This document shows, piece by piece, positions 1-7,321 of a DNA stretch of 21,761 bases; position 1 is the first letter of the stretch, and every line of letters begins with the position of its first letter. The position numbers and the translations under genes are program-made. The DNA lies in assembly GCA_958349075.1 (NCBI GenBank), contig CATWBR010000015.1:1-21761 (forward strand), read 5' to 3'. The DNA comes from an uncultured Clostridium sp. (GTDB taxonomy: Bacteria > Bacillota > Clostridia > Lachnospirales > Lachnospiraceae). The notes beneath the pieces are model-generated. The model did no database searches, was not told where the DNA came from, and saw only the letters and a program-made list of their open reading frames with translations.

Positions 1-1
1 G

Positions 2-580
2 ATTATCATGTACGGTGTAAATTTTCTTTTAAATTTATTTAAACTGGACTGGCTTGTCGACGCCAGGGTGAAATCACATATCAGCGGAGCAATGTCCGAT
101 ATTGCGATTACCGCAGCAATTGCCAGCATGCCGGTGAAGGCGGTAATGGCATACATGCTTCCAATCGCCGTAATCAGTGCGGCAGCCTTTGTACTTGTTT
201 ATTATACAACCGTGAAAATGTTTCAGGTTCTCATGCCGGACAGCTTTCCGTTTGAGCGTGGTATCCTGAGCTTTGGTATCAACACCGGAGTTATGATGAC
301 CGGTATTACACTGCTCAAAATCTGTGATCCGGATTTTGAGAGCCCGGCGCTGGAGGATTATTCCTTCTCCTATGCCATCCGGACGGTGATTGACCTGATT
401 TCTACACCGATCATGTATGCAATTCTCGCAAGAGGTACATCATATCAAATGTTGATGTTCGGTGTAATCTATGTCATTATCTGCTATGTGATTGTCGCAA
501 TTGGAAAAATAATGTACAAAGGAAAAGAGGAGACGGCCGGTGAGAAAGACGCGGCAGGCAGGCTGGCAGAAACCGCCTGA
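2..580 (+). CDS. gltS: Sodium/glutamate symporter, GltS-like, C-terminal part (cut by window edge)
   Basis: The reading frame is open from base 2, so the gene begins outside the window; an ATG at 8 is internal. The 192 visible residues form several hydrophobic segments (about 38-70, 85-105, 128-165) and end in a charged tail. The order of a helix with AMSDIAITAAIASMP, a loop, then a small-residue segment (SFGINTGVMMTGITLL) and a last helix resembles the C-terminal half of GltS-type Na+:glutamate symporters, where a Gly-rich re-entrant segment precedes the last helices. Known family role: sodium-driven glutamate import at the cytoplasmic membrane. It lies 37 bp ahead of pepT on the same strand, which fits a peptide and amino acid utilisation cluster. 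The family call is from remembered similarity and only half the protein is visible; another sodium-coupled carboxylate transporter is possible. Confidence 0.65.
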   Translation: MIMYGVNFLLNLFKLDWLVDARVKSHISGAMSDIAITAAIASMPVKAVMAYMLPIAVISAAAFVLVYYTTVKMFQVLMPDSFPFERGILSFGINTGVMMTGITLLKICDPDFESPALEDYSFSYAIRTVIDLISTPIMYAILARGTSYQMLMFGVIYVIICYVIVAIGKIMYKGKEETAGEKDAAGRLAETA

Positions 581-617
581 CGAAACCGTTTGACAAATTA
601 AGAAGGGAATTTGATTT

Positions 618-1856
618 ATGAAATCAACAGCAGAACGCTTTTTAGAATATATTTGCGTGGATACGACTTCAAGGGAGGAATCGGCCTCCTGTCCGTCTTC
701 CGAAGCACAGAGGGATTTGGCCGGAATGCTGGAAATGGAAATGCGGGAGATAGGGCTTGAGGACGTGGAACTGGATGAACACGGCTATGTCACCGGTACA
801 ATTCCCGCCAATGTGGAGGGTGTGCCCGTTCTTGGCCTTATCTCACACATGGATACCAGCAGCGCCGTCCCGGGCGGTCCTATCCATCCGAAACTGGCCG
901 CTTACAGCGGGGGCGATATTCTTCTCAACAGGGAGCTTGACCTGTGGCTTAAGGAAGAGGATTTCCCTGAGCTTTTGGATTATCAGGGAAAAACCCTCAT
1001 TGTCACGGACGGAACCACGCTGTTAGGCGCCGACGACAAGGCCGGAATCGCGGAGATACTTACCGCAGCGGAGCGGATGATGAAAGACACGTCCATCCGT
1101 CACGGACGGATCCGCATCTGCTTTACTCCGGATGAGGAGATCAGCCGGGGAACCCAGTTTTTTGACGTGAAAAAATTCGGAGCGGACGTAGCCTACACCG
1201 TAGACGGTGGAGCGCTCGGTGAGATTGAATATGAGAATTTCAACGGAGCCACGGCCAATATCACGATACACGGCCGTTCCATTCACCCGGGCATGTCGAA
1301 GGGGCGAATGCTTAATGCGCTGATGGTGGCCTGGGAACTTCAGGGGATGCTGCCGGCTCATGAACAGCCGGCTTATACGGAAGGATATGAAGGATTTTAT
1401 CACCTGTCCTCCATGTCGGGAACAGTGGCGGAGTGCAGCCTGAAATACATCATCCGGCAGCATGACAGGAAGGAATACGAGGCGAAAAAAGCACGTATGG
1501 AGAAGATTACCTCCTACCTGAATGAAAAATACGGTCCCGGTACCGTAGAACTTTCGCTTCGCGATATGTATTTTAATATGCAGGAAATAATAAAAGATCA
1601 TATGCACCTGATAGACAAGGCAAACGCCGCTTTTAAAGCCTGCAAAGTGGAGCCCCGGACCATTCCGGTCAGAGGCGGGACGGACGGAGCGAGGCTTAGC
1701 TTTATGGGGCTGCCCTGTCCGAACCTGTCCACCGGCGGCCATAATTTCCACGGGGTATTTGAGTATATTCCGGTGGAGTCCATGGAAGCCATGGCAGATG
1801 TGCTGGTCAGCCTGGCTGGGGAGTTTGCAGGAGAGGCGCAGAGAGGAGAACAGTAA
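618..1856 (+). CDS. pepT: Peptidase T (tripeptide aminopeptidase, M20B)
   Basis: A cytoplasmic di-zinc aminopeptidase that releases the N-terminal residue of tripeptides. The 412-residue length is typical of PepT. All metal and catalytic motifs are visible: His77-x-Asp79 (HMDTS), the bridging Asp in GADDKAG (about 139-140), the Glu173-Glu174 pair in TPDEEISRG, Asp196 in YTVDGG and a C-terminal GGHNFHG with His378. The spacing nearly matches E. coli PepT. The ATG at 618 is preceded by AAGGGA at a suitable distance. Only two bases separate its stop from the next start (apeB), so the two peptidases are almost certainly co-transcribed and probably translationally coupled. A long minus-strand frame across this gene is a shadow. 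Confidence 0.96.
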   Translation: MKSTAERFLEYICVDTTSREESASCPSSEAQRDLAGMLEMEMREIGLEDVELDEHGYVTGTIPANVEGVPVLGLISHMDTSSAVPGGPIHPKLAAYSGGDILLNRELDLWLKEEDFPELLDYQGKTLIVTDGTTLLGADDKAGIAEILTAAERMMKDTSIRHGRIRICFTPDEEISRGTQFFDVKKFGADVAYTVDGGALGEIEYENFNGATANITIHGRSIHPGMSKGRMLNALMVAWELQGMLPAHEQPAYTEGYEGFYHLSSMSGTVAECSLKYIIRQHDRKEYEAKKARMEKITSYLNEKYGPGTVELSLRDMYFNMQEIIKDHMHLIDKANAAFKACKVEPRTIPVRGGTDGARLSFMGLPCPNLSTGGHNFHGVFEYIPVESMEAMADVLVSLAGEFAGEAQRGEQ

Positions 1857-1858
1857 AA

Positions 1859-3175
1859 ATGTTTGAAACAGTTTCACGCGATATGATGAAGTTTATTGAT
1901 GCGAGTCCAACCTGTTACCATGTGGTGGAGAATTTCCGCAGCATGCTGAAGGAAGAGGGTTTTGAGGAGCTGATGGAGCAGGAGCACTGGAAAATCACGG
2001 AGGGCGGAAAGTATTTCACAACCCGCAACGGTTCGTCCATTATTGCATTCCGTATTCCCGAATGCTCCTACAGGGGATTTATGATTGCAGCCTCCCACAG
2101 TGATTCTCCTTCTTTTAAACTGAAGGAAAAACATGAGATGGAAGCAGGGGGACAGTATGTCAAACTGAACGTGGAGAAATACGGCGGCATGCTGATGGCT
2201 CCCTGGATGGACCGTCCCCTGTCTGTGGCAGGCCGTGTCCTGGTGGAGAATGAAGGCAGCTTTGAGAGCCGTCTCGTCAACATCGACCGCGATCTGGTCC
2301 TGATTCCCAACCTGGCGATCCATATGAACCGAGAGGCGAACGACGGAGTGGCCCTCAATCCGCAGAAGGATATGCTTCCCCTGTTTGGGATGGCGGGTGA
2401 AAAAGACAGGCTGATGCGGATGGCGGCAGAACAGGCCGGAGTCCGCCCGGAGCAGATTTTAAGCAGCGATCTGTTTCTTTATAACCGCGTCCCGGGCACG
2501 GTCTGGGGAGCGGAAAATGAGTTCATATCCTGTTCCAGACTGGATGACCTGCAGTGTGCCTACGGGACGATGAAGGGACTTATGAAAGCGGAGAACAGGA
2601 CTCATGTGGCTATGTGCGCAGTCTTTGACAATGAGGAAGTGGGAAGCGGAACGAAACAGGGAGCCGGTTCCACACTTCTGGAGGACGTGATGGGCCGTAT
2701 CAACGAGGCGGTGGGCAGAAACCGCGAAGAGTACCTGATTTCCGTAGCGGACAGCTTTATGGTCTCGGCCGATAACGGCCATGCCCTGCACCCGAACTAC
2801 ATGGATAAAGCCGACGTGGACAACCGCCCGTTCCTGAACGGGGGCATTGTCATTAAGCACAGCGCCAACCAGAAATATACGACGGACAGTATTTCAGCCG
2901 GTCTGTTCAAAGCCGTTTGCAAGGCGGCGGGCGTACCGTGCCAGACCTTTGTCAACCGGTCGGATATTCTTGGCGGTTCGACCCTGGGGAACATTTCCAA
3001 TTCCCATGTATCCCTGAATACGGTGGATATCGGCCTCCCGGAACTTGCCATGCACTCGCCTTATGAGACATGCGGCGTGAAGGATACGGCGTATCTGCTC
3101 TCTGCAATGGAGACGTTTTTCTCCTCCGGGATCTTCTGCGAGGGAAACGGACGTTACCGCCTCGGGACGGAGTAA
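1859..3175 (+). CDS. apeB: M18 family aminopeptidase (aspartyl aminopeptidase type)
   Basis: A zinc aminopeptidase of the M18 family, which removes N-terminal residues (often Asp/Glu) from peptides in the cytoplasm. The protein has 438 residues, the usual size. Conserved metal-site motifs are in order: ASHSDSP (His80, Asp82), DNEEVGSGTKQG (Asp257, Glu259, Glu260), ADNGHALHPNY (Asp305) and LAMHSPYET (His399). The start at 1859 follows the pepT stop by two bases, with GAGGAG inside the end of pepT as ribosome binding site. With PepT and the flanking transporters it would complete peptide breakdown to free amino acids. Bacterial naming is variable (apeB, or simply M18 peptidase). Confidence 0.93.
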   Translation: MFETVSRDMMKFIDASPTCYHVVENFRSMLKEEGFEELMEQEHWKITEGGKYFTTRNGSSIIAFRIPECSYRGFMIAASHSDSPSFKLKEKHEMEAGGQYVKLNVEKYGGMLMAPWMDRPLSVAGRVLVENEGSFESRLVNIDRDLVLIPNLAIHMNREANDGVALNPQKDMLPLFGMAGEKDRLMRMAAEQAGVRPEQILSSDLFLYNRVPGTVWGAENEFISCSRLDDLQCAYGTMKGLMKAENRTHVAMCAVFDNEEVGSGTKQGAGSTLLEDVMGRINEAVGRNREEYLISVADSFMVSADNGHALHPNYMDKADVDNRPFLNGGIVIKHSANQKYTTDSISAGLFKAVCKAAGVPCQTFVNRSDILGGSTLGNISNSHVSLNTVDIGLPELAMHSPYETCGVKDTAYLLSAMETFFSSGIFCEGNGRYRLGTE

Positions 3176-3299
3176 GCCCGGAACCGGACAGAGACGCCGC
3201 GCCGGAATGCGGTGCAGGCATAACGGATGTGGTGCGGGTAAAACTTACGCAGTCCAGTACTAAAATGTATGAAAATGGGAAAGAATGAAATAGAAAAGA

Positions 3300-3348
3300 T
3301 AACGGCAAAGATGTTGAACCGTTACCGGAAAAGAAAATCTGCCGGTAA
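3300..3348 (+). repeat. Two overlapping inverted repeats ahead of the permease gene
   Basis: TAACGG (3300-3305) pairs with CCGTTA (3319-3324), and TTACCGG (3322-3328) pairs with CCGGTAA (3342-3348). Each has a 13-base loop, and the two share bases 3322-3324, so they cannot both form completely. No T-run follows, so neither is a clear terminator. The pair lies 48 bases before the permease start and could be a leader structure; function unknown. Confidence 0.35.
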
Positions 3349-3395
3349 AATTAAAGCCGGAAAGAATAATGTGTCAGAAGGGAAAACGGGGAATT

Positions 3396-4832
3396 ATGGA
3401 AAAAGATAAATCGCAGAAAATCAGTTGGTATATGCTGGCTTTTATGGCCTTTTCTACCGTTTGGGGGTTTGGTAATGTAACAAATGGTTTCGTCTATTTT
3501 AACGGAACGCAGGTTATTTTTAGCTGGATCCTGATGTTTATCCTGTATTTTATCCCTTACACGCTGATGGTGGGAGAACTGGGTTCCGCTTTTAAGACAC
3601 ACGGCGGAGGGGTGAGTTCCTGGATTCATCAGACAATCGGTTCCAAATTTGCTTACTATGCCGGCTGGACGTACTGGGCCTGCCATGTGACGTACATTGC
3701 GAGTAAGGGAAGCGGAGGCTTAAAGGCCCTGAGCTGGATGGCATTCCAGAACGGTACGACCTATGATATGTTTCCGACGCAGTGGGTACAGCTTGCGACG
3801 CTGGCTGTGTTCCTGTTTTTCTGCTGGGTGGCAAGCCGCGGCCTGAACCCTCTGAAAAAACTGGCCACCATTGCCGGAACAAGCATGTTCATCATGTCGC
3901 TGCTGTATATTTTAATGATGTTCGCAGCGCCGGCAATTAATCCCCACGCAGATTATGTCCCGCTAAATTTCGGAATTAAACAGGTAATCCCGCAGTTTAA
4001 CGTTGGATATTTTACCTCTCTGTCGATTCTGGTATTCGCGGTGGGAGGCTGTGAAAAGATTTCTCCTTATGTTAATAAGGTAAAGGATCCGTCACGGGGA
4101 TTTCCAAAAGGCATGATTATGCTGGCCGTTATGGTTATGGTCTGCGCCATTTTAGGCACAGTCGCCATGGGGCAGATGTTTGATCCTGCGCTTATCAATG
4201 AAAGCAAGGAAAGTTTTAATTCTTATGTTTCCAACGGCTCCTACTGGGCATTCCAGAAGCTGGGAGAATATTACCATGTAGGAAACCTGCTTCTGATCGT
4301 CTATGCCGCCTGCAACGCAATCGGCCAGTTTTCCACACTGGTTCTGAGCATTGATGCGCCGCTGCGTATGCTGCTGGACAACGAAGAGGCGAGAAAGTAT
4401 ATTCCGTCCGGTCTTTTGAAAAAGAACAAATACGGGGCTTATATCAACGGAATATGGATGGTAGTGTTCCTGTCCGGAAGTATTATCCTGATTCAGTCCT
4501 TTGTTCCGGGTGCGGCAGCCGTGCTGACACAGCTTAACAAACTGAACTCCGTGACAATGCCTCTGCGCTATCTGTGGGTATTTGGAGCCTATATTGCCCT
4601 TCGCGTTCATTTTACAAAGTTTCAGCCCGAATACCGGTTTACAAAGAGCCAGGGGCTGGCGTTTACGGCCGGAGGCTGGTGCTTCCTGGTTACGGCGGTC
4701 TGCTGTATCCTGGGAATGTATGTGGAGGGAGATATTGCTTCTACGGCCCTGAATATAATCACACCTTTTGTGCTGACCGCGCTCGGCCTGATCCTGCCGG
4801 AGATTAAAAAGCGGGAGAAACATGTATCTTAA
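3396..4832 (+). CDS. Amino acid permease, APC superfamily, YjeM/GadC-like
   Basis: An integral membrane transporter of 478 residues, with about 12 hydrophobic segments through residue 470. The N-terminal region (WYMLAFMAFSTVWGFGN) and the following GELGSAFKTHGGGVSSWI match the first helices of the glutamate:GABA antiporter/YjeM branch of APC transporters. The later VFAVGGCEKISPYVNKVKDP corresponds to the helix 6 to 7 region of that branch. I chose the ATG at 3396 over an upstream ATG at 3369 because the protein then begins with MEKDKSQKIS directly before the first helix and GGGG/AAGGGA lie just upstream. It follows the two peptidases by 220 bp and ends before a strong terminator. Substrate is not determinable; amino acid exchange fits the neighbours. 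Confidence 0.85.
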   Translation: MEKDKSQKISWYMLAFMAFSTVWGFGNVTNGFVYFNGTQVIFSWILMFILYFIPYTLMVGELGSAFKTHGGGVSSWIHQTIGSKFAYYAGWTYWACHVTYIASKGSGGLKALSWMAFQNGTTYDMFPTQWVQLATLAVFLFFCWVASRGLNPLKKLATIAGTSMFIMSLLYILMMFAAPAINPHADYVPLNFGIKQVIPQFNVGYFTSLSILVFAVGGCEKISPYVNKVKDPSRGFPKGMIMLAVMVMVCAILGTVAMGQMFDPALINESKESFNSYVSNGSYWAFQKLGEYYHVGNLLLIVYAACNAIGQFSTLVLSIDAPLRMLLDNEEARKYIPSGLLKKNKYGAYINGIWMVVFLSGSIILIQSFVPGAAAVLTQLNKLNSVTMPLRYLWVFGAYIALRVHFTKFQPEYRFTKSQGLAFTAGGWCFLVTAVCCILGMYVEGDIASTALNIITPFVLTALGLILPEIKKREKHVS

Positions 4833-4868
4833 ATAAACTCAATTCCGACTGTAAAGACCTTAAAAGGA

Positions 4869-4923
4869 AAAACAAGGGGCTGCCGCATGAGATGATTCTC
4901 TCAGTGCGGCAGCCCCTTGTTTT
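4869..4923 (+). terminator. Strong intrinsic terminator after the permease gene
   Basis: A 19-bp perfect outer stem (4869-4887 with 4905-4923, including GGGGCTGCCGCA and its complement) is extended by an inner TGAGA/TCTCA stem with a six-base loop. The plus-strand arm ends in TTGTTTTAT, and the minus strand also ends in a T-run (from AAAA at 4868-4872), so it can act in both directions. It separates the amino acid block from the heat-shock unit. Confidence 0.93.
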
Positions 4924-4951
4924 ATAAAGACACAAATTTTTCACAGGAATA

Positions 4952-4978
4952 TTAGCACTCACCCATTGACAGTGCTAA
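4952..4978 (+). promoter_or_regulatory. CIRCE operator (HrcA repressor binding site)
   Basis: TTAGCACTC (4952-4960), nine bases, then CAGTGCTAA (4970-4978). This is the CIRCE consensus TTAGCACTC-N9-GAGTGCTAA with one mismatch, at the first base of the right arm. HrcA binds this element and represses heat-shock operons in Gram-positive bacteria. It overlaps the -35 box of the promoter driving the dnaJ-like gene downstream. Confidence 0.93.
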
Positions 4979-4994
4979 CAACAAGTGGTATAAC
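4966..4994 (+). promoter_or_regulatory. Sigma-A promoter embedded in CIRCE
   Basis: TTGACA (4966-4971), a 17-base spacer and TATAAC (4989-4994): perfect -35, near-perfect -10 and ideal spacing. The start site is expected near 5001. The -35 lies in the spacer and right arm of CIRCE, so HrcA binding should block polymerase directly. Confidence 0.88.
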
Positions 4995-5000
4995 GTAATC

Positions 5001-5176
5001 AGAACAAAAAAAGGATAAGGGCCTGCGGTGGAGACTAAGAAATATATTACCATTTGGCAAGCGTGGATCACAATTGATTCAGTGGGGGCAGCAGGTCTGG
5101 CCTCTTGTTTTTTATTTCATAGGAAAGCGCTATGATAGATAAAAATCTAATATAAACCGGAAGGGAAGTGATAAAT
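5001..5176 (+). other. Structured 5' leader of the dnaJ-like gene
   Basis: About 175 nt lie between the expected start site and the coding start. GGGCCTGC (5020-5027) can pair with GCAGGTCT (5091-5098). Alternatively GGGCC can pair with GGCCT next to the T-rich run TTGTTTTTT (5105-5113), which would be a terminator-like end. An inner hairpin GGATCA-CAAT-TGATTC spans 5065-5080. A possible seven-codon reading frame (ATG at 5132, TAA at 5153-5155) sits after AGGA. This could be a regulatory leader, or a short RNA followed by a weak second promoter (TATGAT at 5131-5136). I do not recognise a named RNA family. Confidence 0.4.
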
Positions 5177-6193
5177 ATGAAAAAAGATTATTATGAAGTT
5201 TTGGGTGTCGGCAGGAATGCGGATGCACAGACGCTTAAAAAAGCATATAGAAAACTGGCAAAAAAATACCATCCCGACAGCAACGAGGGCAATGCACATG
5301 CGGCGGAACAGTTCAATGAGGTAAATGAGGCGTATGGCGTTCTGGGGGACGAGGAAAAGCGAAAGCTGTATGATCAGTTCGGGCATGCCGCTTTTGAGGG
5401 GGATGCCGGTGCTTACGGGGATCCCCGGAGCAAAACCTCCGGGAACGGTTTCCACGGTACCTACGGCGGGCCGAAAAGCGGGTTTACAGAGTATCATTTT
5501 GAGAGCGGAGAGGATATGGATGATATTCTGAAAAATCTGTTTGGAGGAAGCTTTCACGGCCGCGGTCCGGAAAAATTCTCCGGGAGCGGTTTTGGCGGCT
5601 ATGATTTCGGCGGCGGATATCAGGAAAGAGATTTCGGCCACGGGTTTAAGAGAAAAGGCCCCGATCTGAACGCGGAGCTGAAAATCAGTTTTGAGAAGGC
5701 GGCGTTAGGCGGCAGCCAGCTAATCCATATAAAGGACGGCAGCGGAACGGTCAAATCGCTCGAAGTCAATATTCCTGCCGGTATTGAGCCGGGCAAAATC
5801 ATCCGCCTGAAAGGGAAGGGAAATCCCGGAATCCAGGGCGGTGAAGCCGGAGATCTGCTGCTCAAAGTTACGGTAACAGAAAAGCCGGGATTCAGCAGGA
5901 AAGGGCAGGACATTTATACCACCGCCAGAATCCCGTTTGTAACGGCCGTTTTAGGCGGTGAGGCGACGATCCCGACTCTTTACGGCAATGTTGTATGCAA
6001 GATAAAGGAAGGCACAAAACCGGGCAGTAAAATCCGTTTGAAAGGAAAAGGAGTTGTCGCCATGGGAAATTCGTCCGTTCACGGTGACCAGTATGTGACA
6101 ATTGAAATTCAGGCGCCGGAAAAACTGACTCAGGAAGCCAAACGTAAATTAAGGGAATTTGACCAGGCGTGCAAAATGACCGCAGCCGGTTAA
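5177..6193 (+). CDS. DnaJ/CbpA-type co-chaperone without zinc finger
   Basis: A J-domain protein of 338 residues that would stimulate the ATPase of DnaK and deliver clients. The J domain covers about 3-68, with the essential HPD at 32-34 and the KDYYEVLGV and YDQFGHAAF signatures. A Gly/Phe-rich linker runs to about 160. The C-terminal substrate-binding domains (165-335) are typical: GPDLNAELKISFEKAALGG, then RLKGKGNPG and a second RLKGKGV repeat. There is no CxxCxGxG zinc centre, so it is type II (CbpA-like) rather than canonical DnaJ. The ATG at 5177 is preferred to a GTG at 5168 because the AGGGAAG box lies eight bases upstream. It stands alone, away from hrcA-grpE-dnaK, yet has its own CIRCE promoter. 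Confidence 0.92.
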   Translation: MKKDYYEVLGVGRNADAQTLKKAYRKLAKKYHPDSNEGNAHAAEQFNEVNEAYGVLGDEEKRKLYDQFGHAAFEGDAGAYGDPRSKTSGNGFHGTYGGPKSGFTEYHFESGEDMDDILKNLFGGSFHGRGPEKFSGSGFGGYDFGGGYQERDFGHGFKRKGPDLNAELKISFEKAALGGSQLIHIKDGSGTVKSLEVNIPAGIEPGKIIRLKGKGNPGIQGGEAGDLLLKVTVTEKPGFSRKGQDIYTTARIPFVTAVLGGEATIPTLYGNVVCKIKEGTKPGSKIRLKGKGVVAMGNSSVHGDQYVTIEIQAPEKLTQEAKRKLREFDQACKMTAAG

Positions 6194-6214
6194 ATGATAA
6201 AAGATAGGAATTTA

Positions 6215-6270
6215 TCAGCCCCGGTACCCGGCACAACGCGTTTTTACGCGGTGCCGGGAGCCGGGGCTGA
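6215..6270. terminator. Bidirectional hairpin between convergent genes
   Basis: TCAGCCCCGG (6215-6224) pairs with CCGGGGCTGA (6261-6270). CCCGGCAC (6227-6234) pairs with GTGCCGGG (6251-6258), and CGCG pairs with CGCG around a TTTTTA loop. It is a long GC-rich stem between the convergent dnaJ-like and hydrolase genes. The flanking T-runs are weak on both sides, but the position supports shared termination. Confidence 0.75.
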
Positions 6271-6284
6271 AGTGTTATTGTTTG

Positions 6285-7088
6285 TTAACAGCGGCTGGAA
6301 ATCCAGTTGCTCACATCTGAGATAACCTCATCTTTACAGTATTCATTGAAAATCTCATGGAACAATCCGCCATAAATCTTCATCTGCTTATCCGCAGACG
6401 GAGCGTTTTTAAAGAAATCATAAGTATCCTGTACACTCACCAGGCCGTCTTTTTCACCGTGGAGCATCAGGACCGGATATTTAAAGTTCCGGATACTGTC
6501 CTTAAACCAGGTCAGACCGTCGCAGATTGCATAGCAAAGACCGGTGGTAAATGTCTTTGTGTTATAAGGATCCCTGCCATACCAGTCCACAACCTCCTGT
6601 ACGGAGCAGACTCCGGCTCCCAGTTCATTCGGAAGCTGTGTGTGGGGATCCAGATCCTTTGGCACACCGGTGATTAATTTTCCGTTGTCTGCGGTGAGAG
6701 CTCCGCTGGTTATGAGTCCGCGCAGCTTTTTATCAGGATATTTGGCGCCGTACAGGGCAACGGTGAAACCGCCCATGCTGTGGCCGATCAAAAATACGGG
6801 CAAATCCGGATTCTCGGAGATTGCCATATCCACAATCACATTGGTGTCGTCCAACAGTTCATTAAAATCTTCGTAATAGGTGCGCTCCCCCTCGGAACGT
6901 CCGTGACCGCGGTGATCAAAGCGGTAAGTTCCGATCCCTGCATTGTGGAAAAGCCCGGCAAAATAGTCATACCGTCCCTGATGTTCACAGAGCCCGTGGA
7001 CAATCACGGCGACTGCCCTGCAATTTTTTCCCACCTCTTTATTCAGGTATAATTTTGTGCTGTCGTATGATGAAATCATTTCACCCAT
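6285..7088 (-). CDS. Alpha/beta hydrolase, monoacylglycerol lipase/lysophospholipase-like
   Basis: A serine hydrolase of 267 residues of the Hydrolase_4 type. The nucleophile elbow is GHSMGG with Ser104. The likely acid is Asp214 (HGEKDGLV) and the likely base His244 (GGLFHEIFNE). The oxyanion region VIVHGLCEHQGRY (28-40) and FDHRGHGRSEG (58-67) are hallmarks of monoacylglycerol lipases. There is no signal peptide or membrane helix, so it is predicted cytoplasmic. The start at 7088 has an ideal AAAGGAGGG box eight bases upstream. The gene is single, with its own promoter near 7198-7227, and converges on the dnaJ-like gene. Actual substrate (monoglyceride, lysolipid or other ester) is not determinable. 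Confidence 0.88.
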   Translation of the reverse strand: MGEMISSYDSTKLYLNKEVGKNCRAVAVIVHGLCEHQGRYDYFAGLFHNAGIGTYRFDHRGHGRSEGERTYYEDFNELLDDTNVIVDMAISENPDLPVFLIGHSMGGFTVALYGAKYPDKKLRGLITSGALTADNGKLITGVPKDLDPHTQLPNELGAGVCSVQEVVDWYGRDPYNTKTFTTGLCYAICDGLTWFKDSIRNFKYPVLMLHGEKDGLVSVQDTYDFFKNAPSADKQMKIYGGLFHEIFNEYCKDEVISDVSNWISSRC

Positions 7089-7112
7089 ATGTAACTCCCT
7101 CCTTTGATTGGT

Positions 7113-7147
7113 GGCGGTAACCCGTGCACACCGTATGCAGGTTGCCG
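7113..7147 (-). repeat. Leader hairpin upstream of the hydrolase gene
   Basis: GCGGTAACC pairs with GGTTGCCGC (one G-T pair), with TGCA/TGCA inside. It lies between the predicted start site and the ribosome binding site of the minus-strand hydrolase. No T-run follows, so it is not an evident terminator. Confidence 0.3.
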
Positions 7148-7197
7148 CTTAGTGAGCCTTTCGCCCGGCTGCCGGCAATACCGGCCGTCCCATGTTC

Positions 7198-7227
7198 AGT
7201 ATACCATATCGGGAAAGGACGGTGCAA
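7198..7227 (-). promoter_or_regulatory. Likely promoter of the hydrolase gene
   Basis: On the minus strand TATACT (7203-7198) is preceded by TGG, giving an extended -10 (TGnTATACT). A weak -35 TTGCAC (7227-7222) lies 18 bases upstream. The expected start site is about 100 bases before the coding start. The -10 is good and the -35 poor. Confidence 0.5.
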
Positions 7228-7292
7228 TGATTTAAGGCTTTTGGAGAGTACATTACCGGCGTAATAAAGGACTTTGGACGGCAATGTGAACC

Positions 7293-7316
7293 TTGCGTCC
7301 GGGATTGCGTCCGGGC
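7293..7316. repeat. Two-copy 12-bp tandem repeat
   Basis: TTGCGTCCGGGA (7293-7304) is followed directly by TTGCGTCCGGGC (7305-7316), just past the 3' end of the AraC-type gene. Function unknown; possibly a simple duplication. Confidence 0.6.
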
Positions 7317-7321
7317 AGGCA

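Noticed and set aside
581..617. TTGACA in the gap before pepT as a promoter
   Set aside because: No -10 at a workable distance before the pepT start; more likely read-through from the symporter gene.
1023..1877. Long minus-strand reading frame opposite pepT
   Set aside because: It mirrors the codon structure of a clear peptidase gene, has no ribosome site and no recognisable protein features.
3070..3288. Plus-strand frame overlapping the end of apeB
   Set aside because: It lies mostly inside apeB in another frame, with no ribosome site.
4152..4823. 223-codon minus-strand frame opposite the permease gene
   Set aside because: The plus-strand permease is unmistakable; the antisense product is basic and Gln/His-rich with no family signature.
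5131..5136. Second promoter (TATGAT) directly before the dnaJ-like gene
   Set aside because: The -35 at the right spacing is only a T-run; kept as a remark, not as a separate feature.
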